The position numbers and the translations under genes were made by a program. From NCBI RefSeq assembly GCF_013423485.1, contig NZ_JABFFR010000011.1, forward strand, positions 62,001 to 126,000: a stretch of DNA of 64,000 nt, read 5' to 3'. The notes under the pieces were generated by a model. That model was given only the letters and a program-made list of their open reading frames with translations. It had not been told where the DNA came from and searched no databases. Shown here one piece after another: positions 15,445 to 23,354 of this stretch. Source of the stretch: Azospirillum oleiclasticum (GTDB lineage: Bacteria; Pseudomonadota; Alphaproteobacteria; Azospirillales; Azospirillaceae). Position 1 is the stretch's first letter. Each line of letters starts with the position of its first letter.

Positions 15445-16851
15445 TCAGCGGAGCGCCGCGGCGTCGCCGAAGGCGAGGGCCAGGGCGCCGGTGCGCGGGT
15501 CGGCGGCGGCCGACAGGCCGTCCGGCCGATCGGCGATGACCTGTTCGACGGACCGCAGGCCGAGATGGGGGACAGGCTTTCCACCCAGCGCCGCGGCCTG
15601 CGGGTGGTCCTCCTCGACCATCAGCCCGCCGTCCTTGGCGAAGCCCCAGCGCGGGCGCAGCACGGCGTCCAGCGGGTCACCGCCGTTGTCGAGCAGGGCG
15701 AGGATGGACTGGAGGTTCCAGCCGGCCTGGTTCTCCCCGCCCGGTGTACCGCCCCAGAAGGACGCGGCTCCGGTGCGCAGGTGCCAGGCGTGCAGCGTCG
15801 TCGCCGGACGGCGGCCGGCGCGCGGCGCGTTCCAGTGGCCGGCCGGGGCGTCGAGCGCGAAGCCGCGGCCGGGCCGGTTGTTGAGCACGAGGTCGAACTC
15901 GTCCACGACAACCCCCGCCCCGTATTGCGGGAAGGAGTTGGAATGGACCAGCACCACCCGGTTGCCCAGCGTGTCGGCGGCGGTGACCACGCTGGTGCCG
16001 CCGGTCGCCCGCGCGTCGAAGCGGGCGCGGGCGGCGTGCAGCGCGTCGAGCGGGGCCATGCCTTCGGCGAGGGCGCCCGCCAGGGCGTTGGCGAGCACCG
16101 CACCGTGGGTGGGGTGCGGCGTCGCCCACAGCTCCACGCCCGGCGCCAACACCACGCGCAGAGGCTCCTCCGGTTCGGCGGCGGGCGCGCGCAGGTCGGC
16201 TGCGCTCAGCAACCCGCCGGCCGGACCCAGCCGCGCCAGCAGCGCGTCGCCGATGGCGCCGTGGAACAGCGCGCCGCGCTCGACGGCGAAGGCGTCCAGC
16301 AGGTCCGCAGCCCGTGGCAGGTGCAGCGCCTCGCCCGCAGCCGGCAGCCGGCCGTCGGGCAGGAAGGGCATCGCTCCGTTCCAGCGCCGCAGCAGCGGCT
16401 CGGCCTCTTTGGTGAGGGTCACGGCGATGGGCAGCCACGTCACCCCCCGCCGCGCCATACCGATGGCCGGCGCGACCAACCGGTCGAGCGGCAGCATCCC
16501 GCGCTCCGCCAGCCACGCGTAACCGGCCGGCGCGCCGGGAGCTCCGACGGATGCCGGGCCCGTCGGAGTGAGCCGCGGGGCGCCGGGGTCGTCGAGCGCC
16601 GCCGGGCCGGGGCCGATGGAGAGCAGCGCCTGAACCGGCCCGCCGGCCGCCTGGACCAGCGCCACCACGTCGCCGGCCAGCCCGCACTTCATCGGCAGCC
16701 AGACCGTTTCCACCATGGCCGCGGCGACGGCGGCGTCGAAGGCGTTGCCGCCGTCGGCCAGCGCCGCGATGCCGGCCTCGGCGGCGGCGGGCACCGCGGC
16801 GGTGACGACGGCGCCCGTCACCGTGTTGCGGGAGGTCACGGCGGCGCTCAT
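15445..16851 (-). CDS. Gamma-glutamyltransferase-family Ntn-hydrolase
   Basis: 468 residues, shorter than a secreted Ggt (about 550-580) and without a signal peptide, so likely cytoplasmic. The family fold is clear: GGNAFDAAVAAAMVETVW and GCGLAGD-like MKCGLAGD early, HPTHGAVLANALAG mid-protein, then a nucleophile region reading ATGGTSVV in place of the usual TTH-x-SVV, followed by GAGVVVDEFDLVLNNR and GGTPGGENQAGWNLQ. The catalytic Thr appears kept. The variant motif hints at an amidohydrolase (compare oxamate amidohydrolase HpxW) and not glutathione turnover. It overlaps the upstream aldehyde dehydrogenase by 4 bp (ATGA). Confidence 0.82.
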   Translation of the reverse strand: MSAAVTSRNTVTGAVVTAAVPAAAEAGIAALADGGNAFDAAVAAAMVETVWLPMKCGLAGDVVALVQAAGGPVQALLSIGPGPAALDDPGAPRLTPTGPASVGAPGAPAGYAWLAERGMLPLDRLVAPAIGMARRGVTWLPIAVTLTKEAEPLLRRWNGAMPFLPDGRLPAAGEALHLPRAADLLDAFAVERGALFHGAIGDALLARLGPAGGLLSAADLRAPAAEPEEPLRVVLAPGVELWATPHPTHGAVLANALAGALAEGMAPLDALHAARARFDARATGGTSVVTAADTLGNRVVLVHSNSFPQYGAGVVVDEFDLVLNNRPGRGFALDAPAGHWNAPRAGRRPATTLHAWHLRTGAASFWGGTPGGENQAGWNLQSILALLDNGGDPLDAVLRPRWGFAKDGGLMVEEDHPQAAALGGKPVPHLGLRSVEQVIADRPDGLSAAADPRTGALALAFGDAAALR

Positions 16852-18308
16852 CGGCCCGCCGACAGGCGCATGCCGGTGAACTTCCAGGTCGTGCATTCTT
16901 CCATCGCGTAGGTCACGCCCTCGCGCCCGGTGCCGCTTTTGCCGAAGCCGCCGAACGGGTAGCTGTCGAGCCGGAAGCGGCTGGCCTCGTTGATCCAGAC
17001 CGAGCCGACCTGAAGCTCGCGGCTCATCCGCATGGCGGTGTCGAGGGAGCGGGTGAAGCAGGCGCCCTGGAGCCCGTACTCGCAGTCGTTGGCGAGCGCC
17101 AGCGCCGCATCCACGTCGGGCACCGGCAGCAGCACGGCCACCGGCCCGAAGATCTCCTCGCGGACCAGGACGGAGGCTTGCGGCGCGCGGCTTACCACCG
17201 TCGGCGCGATCAGGCAGCCGCGGCGGTCGGGACCGGTCAGCAGCCGGGCGCCGTCGGCGACGGCGGCGTCGATCATCCCGCAGATGCGGTCGGCGGCGCG
17301 CGCGTGCACCACGGGCCCGAGGTCGGTGTCGGGGTCGTCGGGATCGCCGGCCTTCAGGCGTCGGGCGCCTTCCACGAAGGCCTCGGCGAAGGCGTCGAAC
17401 AGCGGCTCCTCCACGATGATGCGCTGGGTGGAGATGCACTGCTGGCCGCTCGCCTCGAAGGCGGAGGGAAGGATGCGGGCGACCGCGTCGGGCAGGTCGG
17501 CGTCGGCGCAGACGATATTGGGGGAGTTGCCACCCAGCTCGCCCAGGAAGCGCTTGGCACCGGCGGCCCGCGCCAGCGCCTCGCCGGCGGCGGTGCCGCC
17601 GGTGACCGTCACCACCGCCACGTCGGGATGGGCGGCGAGCGCCAGCGCCTCCTCCGCCCCGCCGAGCACGACCGAGAACAAGCCCGCCGGCAGGCCGGCT
17701 TCGGCGAACAGCCGGGCGATCTCCAGCGCCACGGCGGCGCCCTCGGGCGCCGGCTTGACGACCACGGCGTTGCCGGTGACGATGGCCGGCGCCACCTTCT
17801 GGACCAACAGGTTGGCCGGCGCGTTGAAGGGCGTGACGGCGGCGACGACGCCCAGCGGCACCCGTTCGGCAAAGCCGAAGCGGCCGGCACCGGCGGGCGT
17901 GCCGTCGAGCGGCACCGTTTCCCCATGCAGATGATGGATGGCACCGGCGCAGGCCCGGATGAAGGCCGCCGAACGGCCGACCTCGAAACCGGCGGCGCGT
18001 CGCGGTTTGCCGATGGCGCGCACCATCAGGTCGGTCAGCGCGGGGGCTGCGGCGGCGATGGCGTCGGCGGCGGCCAGCAGCCAGCCGGCGCGCGTCGCCC
18101 GGCTCTCCCAGCGGCTCGCCAGGAAGGCTTCCCGCGCCCGCGCGACGGCGGCGTTCACCGCGTCCGCCCCGCCACGGGCAAGGCGGTGGACGGGCTCGTC
18201 CCGCCAGGGGTCGATGACCATGATGTCGTCGCCGGCGGACGCGCCCTGGAACGGGGAACCGGCGACCGCCGAATGCAGGCGTGGTATGCTGCGCGCGTGC
18301 TGCGCCAT
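16848..18308 (-). CDS. Aldehyde dehydrogenase family protein (second copy)
   Basis: 486 residues from the ATG at 18308, which has AGAGG and GGAGGG upstream; an in-frame ATG at 18350 has no ribosome site. The ALDH signature is complete: GVVAAVTPFNAPANLLVQKV, the base Glu in FLGELGGNSPNIV, the nucleophile Cys in SGQQCISTQR, EEIFGPVAVLLP and FGGFGKSGTGREG. It is distinct from the enzyme at 8902. First gene of the operon aldh-ggt-cupin-M-S-L, starting about 76 bp from operator site 3, so it is probably induced together with the Mo hydroxylase. Confidence 0.9.
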   Translation of the reverse strand: MAQHARSIPRLHSAVAGSPFQGASAGDDIMVIDPWRDEPVHRLARGGADAVNAAVARAREAFLASRWESRATRAGWLLAAADAIAAAAPALTDLMVRAIGKPRRAAGFEVGRSAAFIRACAGAIHHLHGETVPLDGTPAGAGRFGFAERVPLGVVAAVTPFNAPANLLVQKVAPAIVTGNAVVVKPAPEGAAVALEIARLFAEAGLPAGLFSVVLGGAEEALALAAHPDVAVVTVTGGTAAGEALARAAGAKRFLGELGGNSPNIVCADADLPDAVARILPSAFEASGQQCISTQRIIVEEPLFDAFAEAFVEGARRLKAGDPDDPDTDLGPVVHARAADRICGMIDAAVADGARLLTGPDRRGCLIAPTVVSRAPQASVLVREEIFGPVAVLLPVPDVDAALALANDCEYGLQGACFTRSLDTAMRMSRELQVGSVWINEASRFRLDSYPFGGFGKSGTGREGVTYAMEECTTWKFTGMRLSAGR

Positions 18309-18383
18309 GCGCCTCTGACCCTCCGGTGTCCCTGCGACCCGCTGGCGCATGCGGCCGCGGGCTGATTGTCTTGCTTGTTTATA

Positions 18384-18397
18384 ACTAACCAGTTAGA
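18384..18397. promoter_or_regulatory. TetR-type operator, site 3 (ACTAACCAGTTAGA)
   Basis: ACTAAC-CA-GTTAGA, with 5-bp perfect arms CTAAC/GTTAG, between the second aldehyde dehydrogenase (start 18308) and the aspartate-dehydrogenase-like gene that precedes the TetR gene. Its presence upstream of tetR implies autoregulation. Confidence 0.75.
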
Positions 18398-18472
18398 TAA
18401 TCGGTGTCAAACGGAAACGGCCGGCGCCGGGCGCACGCCCGCGCGCTGCGGAAAGTCGGGGGAGAATCAAGG

Positions 18473-19273
18473 ATGCGCCGGGACATGGCGACGGTCGGGC
18501 TGATCGGCCGCGGGGCGATCGGTGGCCCCATCATCGAGGCGCTGGCCGCCGGTTCGGTGCCCGGCCACCGGCTGGGATCCGTCCTCGTGCGGAGCCCGGC
18601 CAAGGAGTACGAGACCGACCGTCTTGAGGCCCTTCTCGCCGCCCGCCCGTCGCTGGTGATCGAGGCGGCGGGCCAGGACGCGTTGCGCCAGCATGGGGAG
18701 GCGGTGCTGCGCGCCGGCATCGACCTGCTGGTCTTCTCCATCGGCGCGCTCGCCGACGCGGAGCTCGAGGCCGTCCTGCACGGGGCCGCGCGCGGCGGTG
18801 GCCGGCTGCTGCTCAGCACCGGGGCGGTCGGTGGGCTCGACGCGCTGAAGGCGCTGCGGGAGGCGGGCGCGATCGACAGCGTGCGCCTGCACTCCACCAC
18901 CACCTGCGGCGCGCTGCTGCGGCCCTGGATGGACGAACGGCAGCAGGCCGCGTTGCGCGACGCCACCGCCCCCGTCCCGGTGTTCGAAGGCACGGCGCGG
19001 GAGGCGTGCCGGCTGTTCCCCGCCTCGGCCAACGTCTCGGCCGCCATCGCCCTGGCCTCGGTCGGGCTTGACCGGGTGACGGTGCAATTGGTAGGCGATC
19101 CACAGGCGACGGCGAAGCGTCACCGGATAGAGGCGGAGGGGGCCGACTCCCGCATCACGATGGTTGTCGAAAACCGGATCTCGGCGGACAACCCGCGCAC
19201 CAGCCGCATCACGCCCTTCGCGGCGCTGCGCTGGCTGCGGGATCAGGCCGCCGACATCGTCGTCGGTGCGTAG
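18473..19273 (+). CDS. Aspartate dehydrogenase domain protein (NadX-like)
   Basis: 266 residues, the usual length of the family. The N-terminus has the Rossmann motif GLIGRGAIGGPI, the middle has SIGALADAELEAVLHGAARGGGRLLL with GAVGGLDAL, and the C-terminal domain has ANVSAAIALASVGLDRVTVQLV and NRISADNPRTSRIT, a region typical of L-aspartate dehydrogenases. The ATG at 18473 has GGGGAGA upstream; ATG 18485 is an alternative, and the GTG at 18404 lies nearly on the operator. It could deaminate an amino acid or reduce an imine made by the pathway, and is probably not for NAD synthesis here. TetR follows 25 bp later. Confidence 0.82.
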   Translation: MRRDMATVGLIGRGAIGGPIIEALAAGSVPGHRLGSVLVRSPAKEYETDRLEALLAARPSLVIEAAGQDALRQHGEAVLRAGIDLLVFSIGALADAELEAVLHGAARGGGRLLLSTGAVGGLDALKALREAGAIDSVRLHSTTTCGALLRPWMDERQQAALRDATAPVPVFEGTAREACRLFPASANVSAAIALASVGLDRVTVQLVGDPQATAKRHRIEAEGADSRITMVVENRISADNPRTSRITPFAALRWLRDQAADIVVGA

Positions 19274-19298
19274 TCTGGCGGGAGAACGGAAGGCGACG

Positions 19299-19973
19299 AT
19301 GGCAGCATCACGAAGCAAGGCGAAGGCGGCCGAGACGGAAGCGGCGCCGGCGGCTGAGACCAAGCGCGACGCCGCGGCGACCCGCGAGCGCATCCTGGTG
19401 GCCGCGACGCAGGAGTTCGCCGACAAGGGTTACGACGGCGCGCGGGTGGACGAGATCATCCGTGTGTCGCAGGTGAACAAGAACTCGCTCTACCATTATT
19501 TCGGCAGCAAGGAGCAGCTCTTCACGGCGGTGCTGGAGCGCGTCTACGAGAACATCCGCGCCCGGCAGAGCGACCTGTCCATCCGCAGCATGTCGCCGGA
19601 GGAGGGCATGCGCACGCTGGTGGAGTTCACCGCCCGCATCTGGGAGGAGGTGCCGGAGTACAATCGCCTGCTCGCCAGCGAGAACCTGCACGAGGCCCGC
19701 CACGTCCGCCAGTCCGAACGCATCGTGCCCATGTACAACCCGCTGCTGGCGACCATCTGCGAACTGCTGAAGCGGGGGGAGGAGGCCGGCGTCTTCCGTG
19801 GCGGCATCGACCCGGTGGACCTCTACATCTCCATCACCGCCCTGTCAGCCCATTACATCTCCCACCGCCACACCTTCGAGGCGATCTTCAAGACCGAGCT
19901 GATGACCCCGGCCCGTCTGGAACAGCGGCGCCGGCACGCGGCCGACATGATCCTGCGCTACCTGAAGGCATAG
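19299..19973 (+). CDS. TetR-family transcriptional regulator
   Basis: 224 residues. After a low-complexity Ala/Lys/Glu-rich head (about residues 1-28) comes the TetR helix-turn-helix: TRERILVAATQEFADKGYDG, ARVDEIIRVSQVNKNSLYHYFGSKEQLF. The ligand domain follows, with the TetR_C-type segment NRLLASENLHEARHVR and YISITALSAHYISHRHTFE. It is probably the repressor for the three ACTAAC-NN-GTTAGT sites that front every divergent promoter of the 3-20 kb island. GAAGGCG precedes the ATG. Its last 86 bp overlap the 3' end of the opposite-strand ferritin-like gene. Confidence 0.9.
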   Translation: MAASRSKAKAAETEAAPAAETKRDAAATRERILVAATQEFADKGYDGARVDEIIRVSQVNKNSLYHYFGSKEQLFTAVLERVYENIRARQSDLSIRSMSPEEGMRTLVEFTARIWEEVPEYNRLLASENLHEARHVRQSERIVPMYNPLLATICELLKRGEEAGVFRGGIDPVDLYISITALSAHYISHRHTFEAIFKTELMTPARLEQRRRHAADMILRYLKA

Positions 19974-20877
19974 CGTCCCCCCTTTCCACGGCAACCAGCC
20001 GCGCGGACAGCCGTGCGAGGTGGCCGACGGCGATCTCCTGGACGCGTTGGGCCTCCTCCAGGACAGCCTCGTCCCCGGCGGCCATGGCGGCATCGCCCAT
20101 GGCCTCGGACAGCACCTCGCCGGGGCCCAGTGCTTCGCGCAGGAGTTCCGGCACGGAACCGCGGGCGGGGCCGGCATCGGGGATCGGGTCGACCCCCGCC
20201 AGCGCCGCCTCTTCCGCGGCCACCGTGTTGAGCAGTGCGGCGCTTTCTCCGTCGCCGGCAGCCTCCAGCGCCATAGCGATGGACCGGTGCCGTGACGCCG
20301 CGGTCGAGGCAAGGGTGCACAGCCGCGCCCGCAGCGCCGCGGCATCCAGCGGCACTGCGCCCGCTTCCTTGTCCCGCCACCCGTCCCGGAACGCGCGCCG
20401 TCGCTGGCGCCGGAGCAGGGCCGCGTGGCCGAGTTCCTCCAGCGCCAACCGTTCGGCGGCCCGGCGGGCCGCCGCATCGGCGGTCGTGCCCGCGATGTAG
20501 CTGTAGACGGCGAACGCCCGCATCTCGTTGAGAACGGCGACCGCCAGCGCCTGATAGGGCGTGATCCGCGTGCGGTCGGTCAACTCGTCCCAGGACTCCG
20601 CGATCTCCCGCGGCAGCGCCCAGGTGAAGGCCTGCGGGTCCGAAAGGGGCTGGCCGAGAGACCGCGCCCAGGCGGCGACGCCATCGACATGATCCCGCTC
20701 CACCTCCGCCAGCGCACGGAATGTCGCCGCGGGGGCGGCCATGCCGCGGCGGTGCATCAGGTCGGCCAATTGGCCGTAGCGCCGCACCGCCTCCGCCTCC
20801 AGCGCCGCTGCGAAGGCGAGGAGTTCGGCCGGCGTCGTGGCGCGGACGGAAGGCTCGTGTCTCAGAAGCTGTCTCAT
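19888..20877 (-). CDS. Ferritin-like (rubrerythrin-type) diiron protein
   Basis: 329 residues from the ATG at 20877. The first 160 or so residues form a ferritin-like four-helix bundle with paired diiron motifs: AAALEAEAVRRYGQLADLMH, LAEVERDHVDG (E-x2-H), VLNEMRAFAVYSYIA and LALEELGHAALLRRQRRRA (E-x2-H). The rest is Ala-rich with a second helical region and no family I recognise. The gene is divergent from nosR and shares the FNR-like box at 20936-20949, so low-oxygen or nitric-oxide control is inferred. Iron handling or peroxide/N-oxide detoxification are both possible. Its 3' end overlaps tetR on the other strand. Confidence 0.75.
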   Translation of the reverse strand: MRQLLRHEPSVRATTPAELLAFAAALEAEAVRRYGQLADLMHRRGMAAPAATFRALAEVERDHVDGVAAWARSLGQPLSDPQAFTWALPREIAESWDELTDRTRITPYQALAVAVLNEMRAFAVYSYIAGTTADAAARRAAERLALEELGHAALLRRQRRRAFRDGWRDKEAGAVPLDAAALRARLCTLASTAASRHRSIAMALEAAGDGESAALLNTVAAEEAALAGVDPIPDAGPARGSVPELLREALGPGEVLSEAMGDAAMAAGDEAVLEEAQRVQEIAVGHLARLSARLVAVERGDAMPSGSAGSCRPRAGAAVPDGPGSSARS

Positions 20878-20935
20878 TGCCGTTCCCACCGTTCGGAAGA
20901 CGCCGCCACCATCCATTGGGACGCCTGCTGCCGAC

Positions 20936-20949
20936 TTGACCGCAGTCAA
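20936..20949. promoter_or_regulatory. CRP/FNR-family box (TTGAC-CGCA-GTCAA)
   Basis: A perfect palindrome matching the FNR/DNR/NnrR consensus layout (TTGA-N6-TCAA). It is centred about 65 bp from the ferritin-like start (20877) and 100 bp from the nosR start (21044). Denitrification genes are commonly switched on by FNR or NO-sensing DNR/NnrR proteins through such sites. Confidence 0.72.
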
Positions 20950-21043
20950 GAACCGGGCGGTCCGAATGCGGTCTACTGCGTTTACGCCCGATCGGCGCCC
21001 GTCCATGGGCGGGTCCGGGGCGACCGGAACCCGGCCCACACCC

Positions 21044-23329
21044 ATGACGCTTCCGATCCACCCCATCCTTCGGCGCCTTCACCGCCTTCCCGTCATCGCC
21101 GCCCTGCTGGCGGCGGTGTTGGCGGCGGCACTCCCGTGCGTGCCGGTCCAAGCGGCGGAGCCGAAGCTGGCGACCTTCCTGGCGAGGGTTGCGCCGGCCG
21201 AGCTGTTCCCCGGTGCCGACCGCTTCGGCCCTCTGGAGCCGAACGCGCCGGCGGTGGCGGTGTATGCCGGAGACCGGCGGCTGGGCTACGCCTTCCTCAA
21301 CGCCGACTTCGTCAACAGCACCGGCTATTCGGGCCGGCCGATCCATGTGGTGGTCGGCATCGGGCCGGACGCCCGCATCACCGGGGCGAAGCTGGTGGAC
21401 CATCACGAGCCCATCGTCCTCATCGGCATCCCGCTCGACAAGATCACCACCTTCATCAACGGCTATGTCGGCCGCAGCGTGCTGGAGCTGACGGCCCAGA
21501 GCGCCAGCAGTCCGCCGGTGGACGTGGTGTCCGGCGCCACCGTGACCGTGCTGGTCATCGGCGATTCCATCGTGCGCTCCGGCAAACGGGTGGCCCAGGC
21601 CTTCGGGCTCGGTGGTGCCACGACCGATGCCGGGCCCACGGTCCGCAAGACGATCGACACGACGAAGACCGGCACGGCCGATTGGGAGACGCTGGTCGGC
21701 GACGGCTCCGTCCGGCGGCTGCACCTGACCGTCGGTGACGTGAACGCCGCCTTCGAGCGCACGGGCCGGGCCGACGCCATTGCGCGGCCGGAAGCGGGCG
21801 GCCCGGACGACGGCTTCATCGATCTGTACGCAGCCCTCGTCACCATCCCCACCATCGGCCGCAGCCTGCTGGGCGACGCGGGGTACGACGCGCTCGTGGC
21901 GCGGCTGGAACCGGGTCGCCACGCCATCGCGGTGGCGGGCAACGGGCGCTATTCCTTCAAGGGATCGGGCTATGTGCGCGGCGGCATCTTCGACCGGTTC
22001 GAGCTGATCCAGGGCGACGCCAGCACCCGCTTCCGCGACCGCACCCACACGCGGCTGGGTTCCTTCGCTGCCGCAGGCGCGCCGGACTTCGCCGAGGTCG
22101 GGCTGTTCGTCCTGCCCAAGGAGATGGAGTTCGACCCGGCCGCACCCTGGCGCCTCCAGCTCCTCGTCCAGCGGGCGGTGGCGGCGCTCGACAAGGCCTT
22201 CGTGACGGTCGATCTGGGTTACAACCCGCCCGAAAAGTACCTGAAGGCCGAACCGGTCGCTGCCGTGGTGCCGCCGCCGCCCGCCGTCGTCGCCGCGGTG
22301 CCGGCCGAAGAACCGGCCGAGATCCCGCTGTGGCAGCGGATTTGGGAGAACCGGCTGGCCGACATCGCCGTCGTCCTCACCGCCATCGGCGTGCTGACCC
22401 TGATCTTCTTCTTCCAGGATCCGCTGGTTCGCCGCCCGGTGCTGTACCAGCGTGTGCGCACGGGCTTCCTGCTCTTCACGCTGTTGTGGCTCGGCTGGTA
22501 CGCGAACGCCCAGCTTTCGGTCGTCAACATCCTCACCTTCGCCAGCGCGCTGCGCACCGACTTCCAGTGGGACTATTTCCTCATGGACCCGCTGGTCTTC
22601 ATCCTCTGGTTCTCGGTGGCGGCGTCGCTGCTGTTCTGGGGGCGGGGGGCGTTCTGCGGCTGGCTGTGCCCGTTCGGCGCCCTGCAGGAGCTGGCGACCA
22701 AGGCCGCCAAGGCCCTGCGCATCCCGCAGGTCACCGTGCCCTTCGGCCTCCACCAGCGGCTGTGGCCGATCAAGTACATGATCTTCCTCGTGCTGTTCGG
22801 CCTGTCGCTGCATTCGCTGGCGACGGCGGAGCGGGCGGCGGAGGTGGAGCCGTTCAAGACGGCCATCATCCTGCACTTCATGCGCGACTGGTGGTTCGTG
22901 CTGTTCGCGGTGGCGCTGCTGGCGGCCGGCCTGTTCATCGAGCGCTTCTTCTGCCGCTACCTGTGCCCGCTGGGTGCGGCACTGGCCATTCCCGCCCGGC
23001 TGCGCATGTTCGACTGGCTGCACCGCTACCGGGAATGCGGCAACCCGTGCCGGCGCTGCGCCAACGAATGCCCGGTCCAGGCCATCCATCCCGACGGCCG
23101 GATCAACCCCAACGAATGCATCCAGTGCCTCCACTGCCAGGTGCTCTACCACCACGACCGCAAATGCCCGGTGGTGATCCAGAAGCGCCTGAAGCGCGAG
23201 CGCCGCGATGCCGTGAACGCGACGGACCCCTCGGCGGCCAAGCCCCGCGCGGCGGTCCTGTCGACGGACCCCGCGACGGGCACCTTGACCGCCCGCCCGG
23301 GCCACGCGCTGAACACCCCCTCTTCCTGA
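21044..23329 (+). CDS. nosR: NosR, electron donor/regulatory protein for N2O reductase
   Basis: 761 residues. A Sec signal ([20 protein letters not shown]...VQAAEP) is followed by a periplasmic FMN-binding domain with SGAT at residues 163-166, the covalent flavin site. Then come several membrane helices with cysteine pairs [13 protein letters not shown] and [14 protein letters not shown], and a C-terminal cytoplasmic two-[4Fe-4S] ferredoxin domain ([33 protein letters not shown]). NosR supplies electrons for NosZ activity and is needed for nos expression. I chose ATG 21044 because the signal peptide starts there, although no clear ribosome site precedes it; ATG 21005 is an alternative. Confidence 0.95.
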   Translation: MTLPIHPILRRLHRLPVIAALLAAVLAAALPCVPVQAAEPKLATFLARVAPAELFPGADRFGPLEPNAPAVAVYAGDRRLGYAFLNADFVNSTGYSGRPIHVVVGIGPDARITGAKLVDHHEPIVLIGIPLDKITTFINGYVGRSVLELTAQSASSPPVDVVSGATVTVLVIGDSIVRSGKRVAQAFGLGGATTDAGPTVRKTIDTTKTGTADWETLVGDGSVRRLHLTVGDVNAAFERTGRADAIARPEAGGPDDGFIDLYAALVTIPTIGRSLLGDAGYDALVARLEPGRHAIAVAGNGRYSFKGSGYVRGGIFDRFELIQGDASTRFRDRTHTRLGSFAAAGAPDFAEVGLFVLPKEMEFDPAAPWRLQLLVQRAVAALDKAFVTVDLGYNPPEKYLKAEPVAAVVPPPPAVVAAVPAEEPAEIPLWQRIWENRLADIAVVLTAIGVLTLIFFFQDPLVRRPVLYQRVRTGFLLFTLLWLGWYANAQLSVVNILTFASALRTDFQWDYFLMDPLVFILWFSVAASLLFWGRGAFCGWLCPFGALQELATKAAKALRIPQVTVPFGLHQRLWPIKYMIFLVLFGLSLHSLATAERAAEVEPFKTAIILHFMRDWWFVLFAVALLAAGLFIERFFCRYLCPLGAALAIPARLRMFDWLHRYRECGNPCRRCANECPVQAIHPDGRINPNECIQCLHCQVLYHHDRKCPVVIQKRLKRERRDAVNATDPSAAKPRAAVLSTDPATGTLTARPGHALNTPSS

Positions 23330-23354
23330 GACGATACGAGCGAAGGAGCAGTCC

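Noticed and set aside
20837..21043. Longer nosR start upstream of 21044
   Set aside because: It would cover the FNR-like box and the ferritin-like gene's promoter, and hide the signal peptide.
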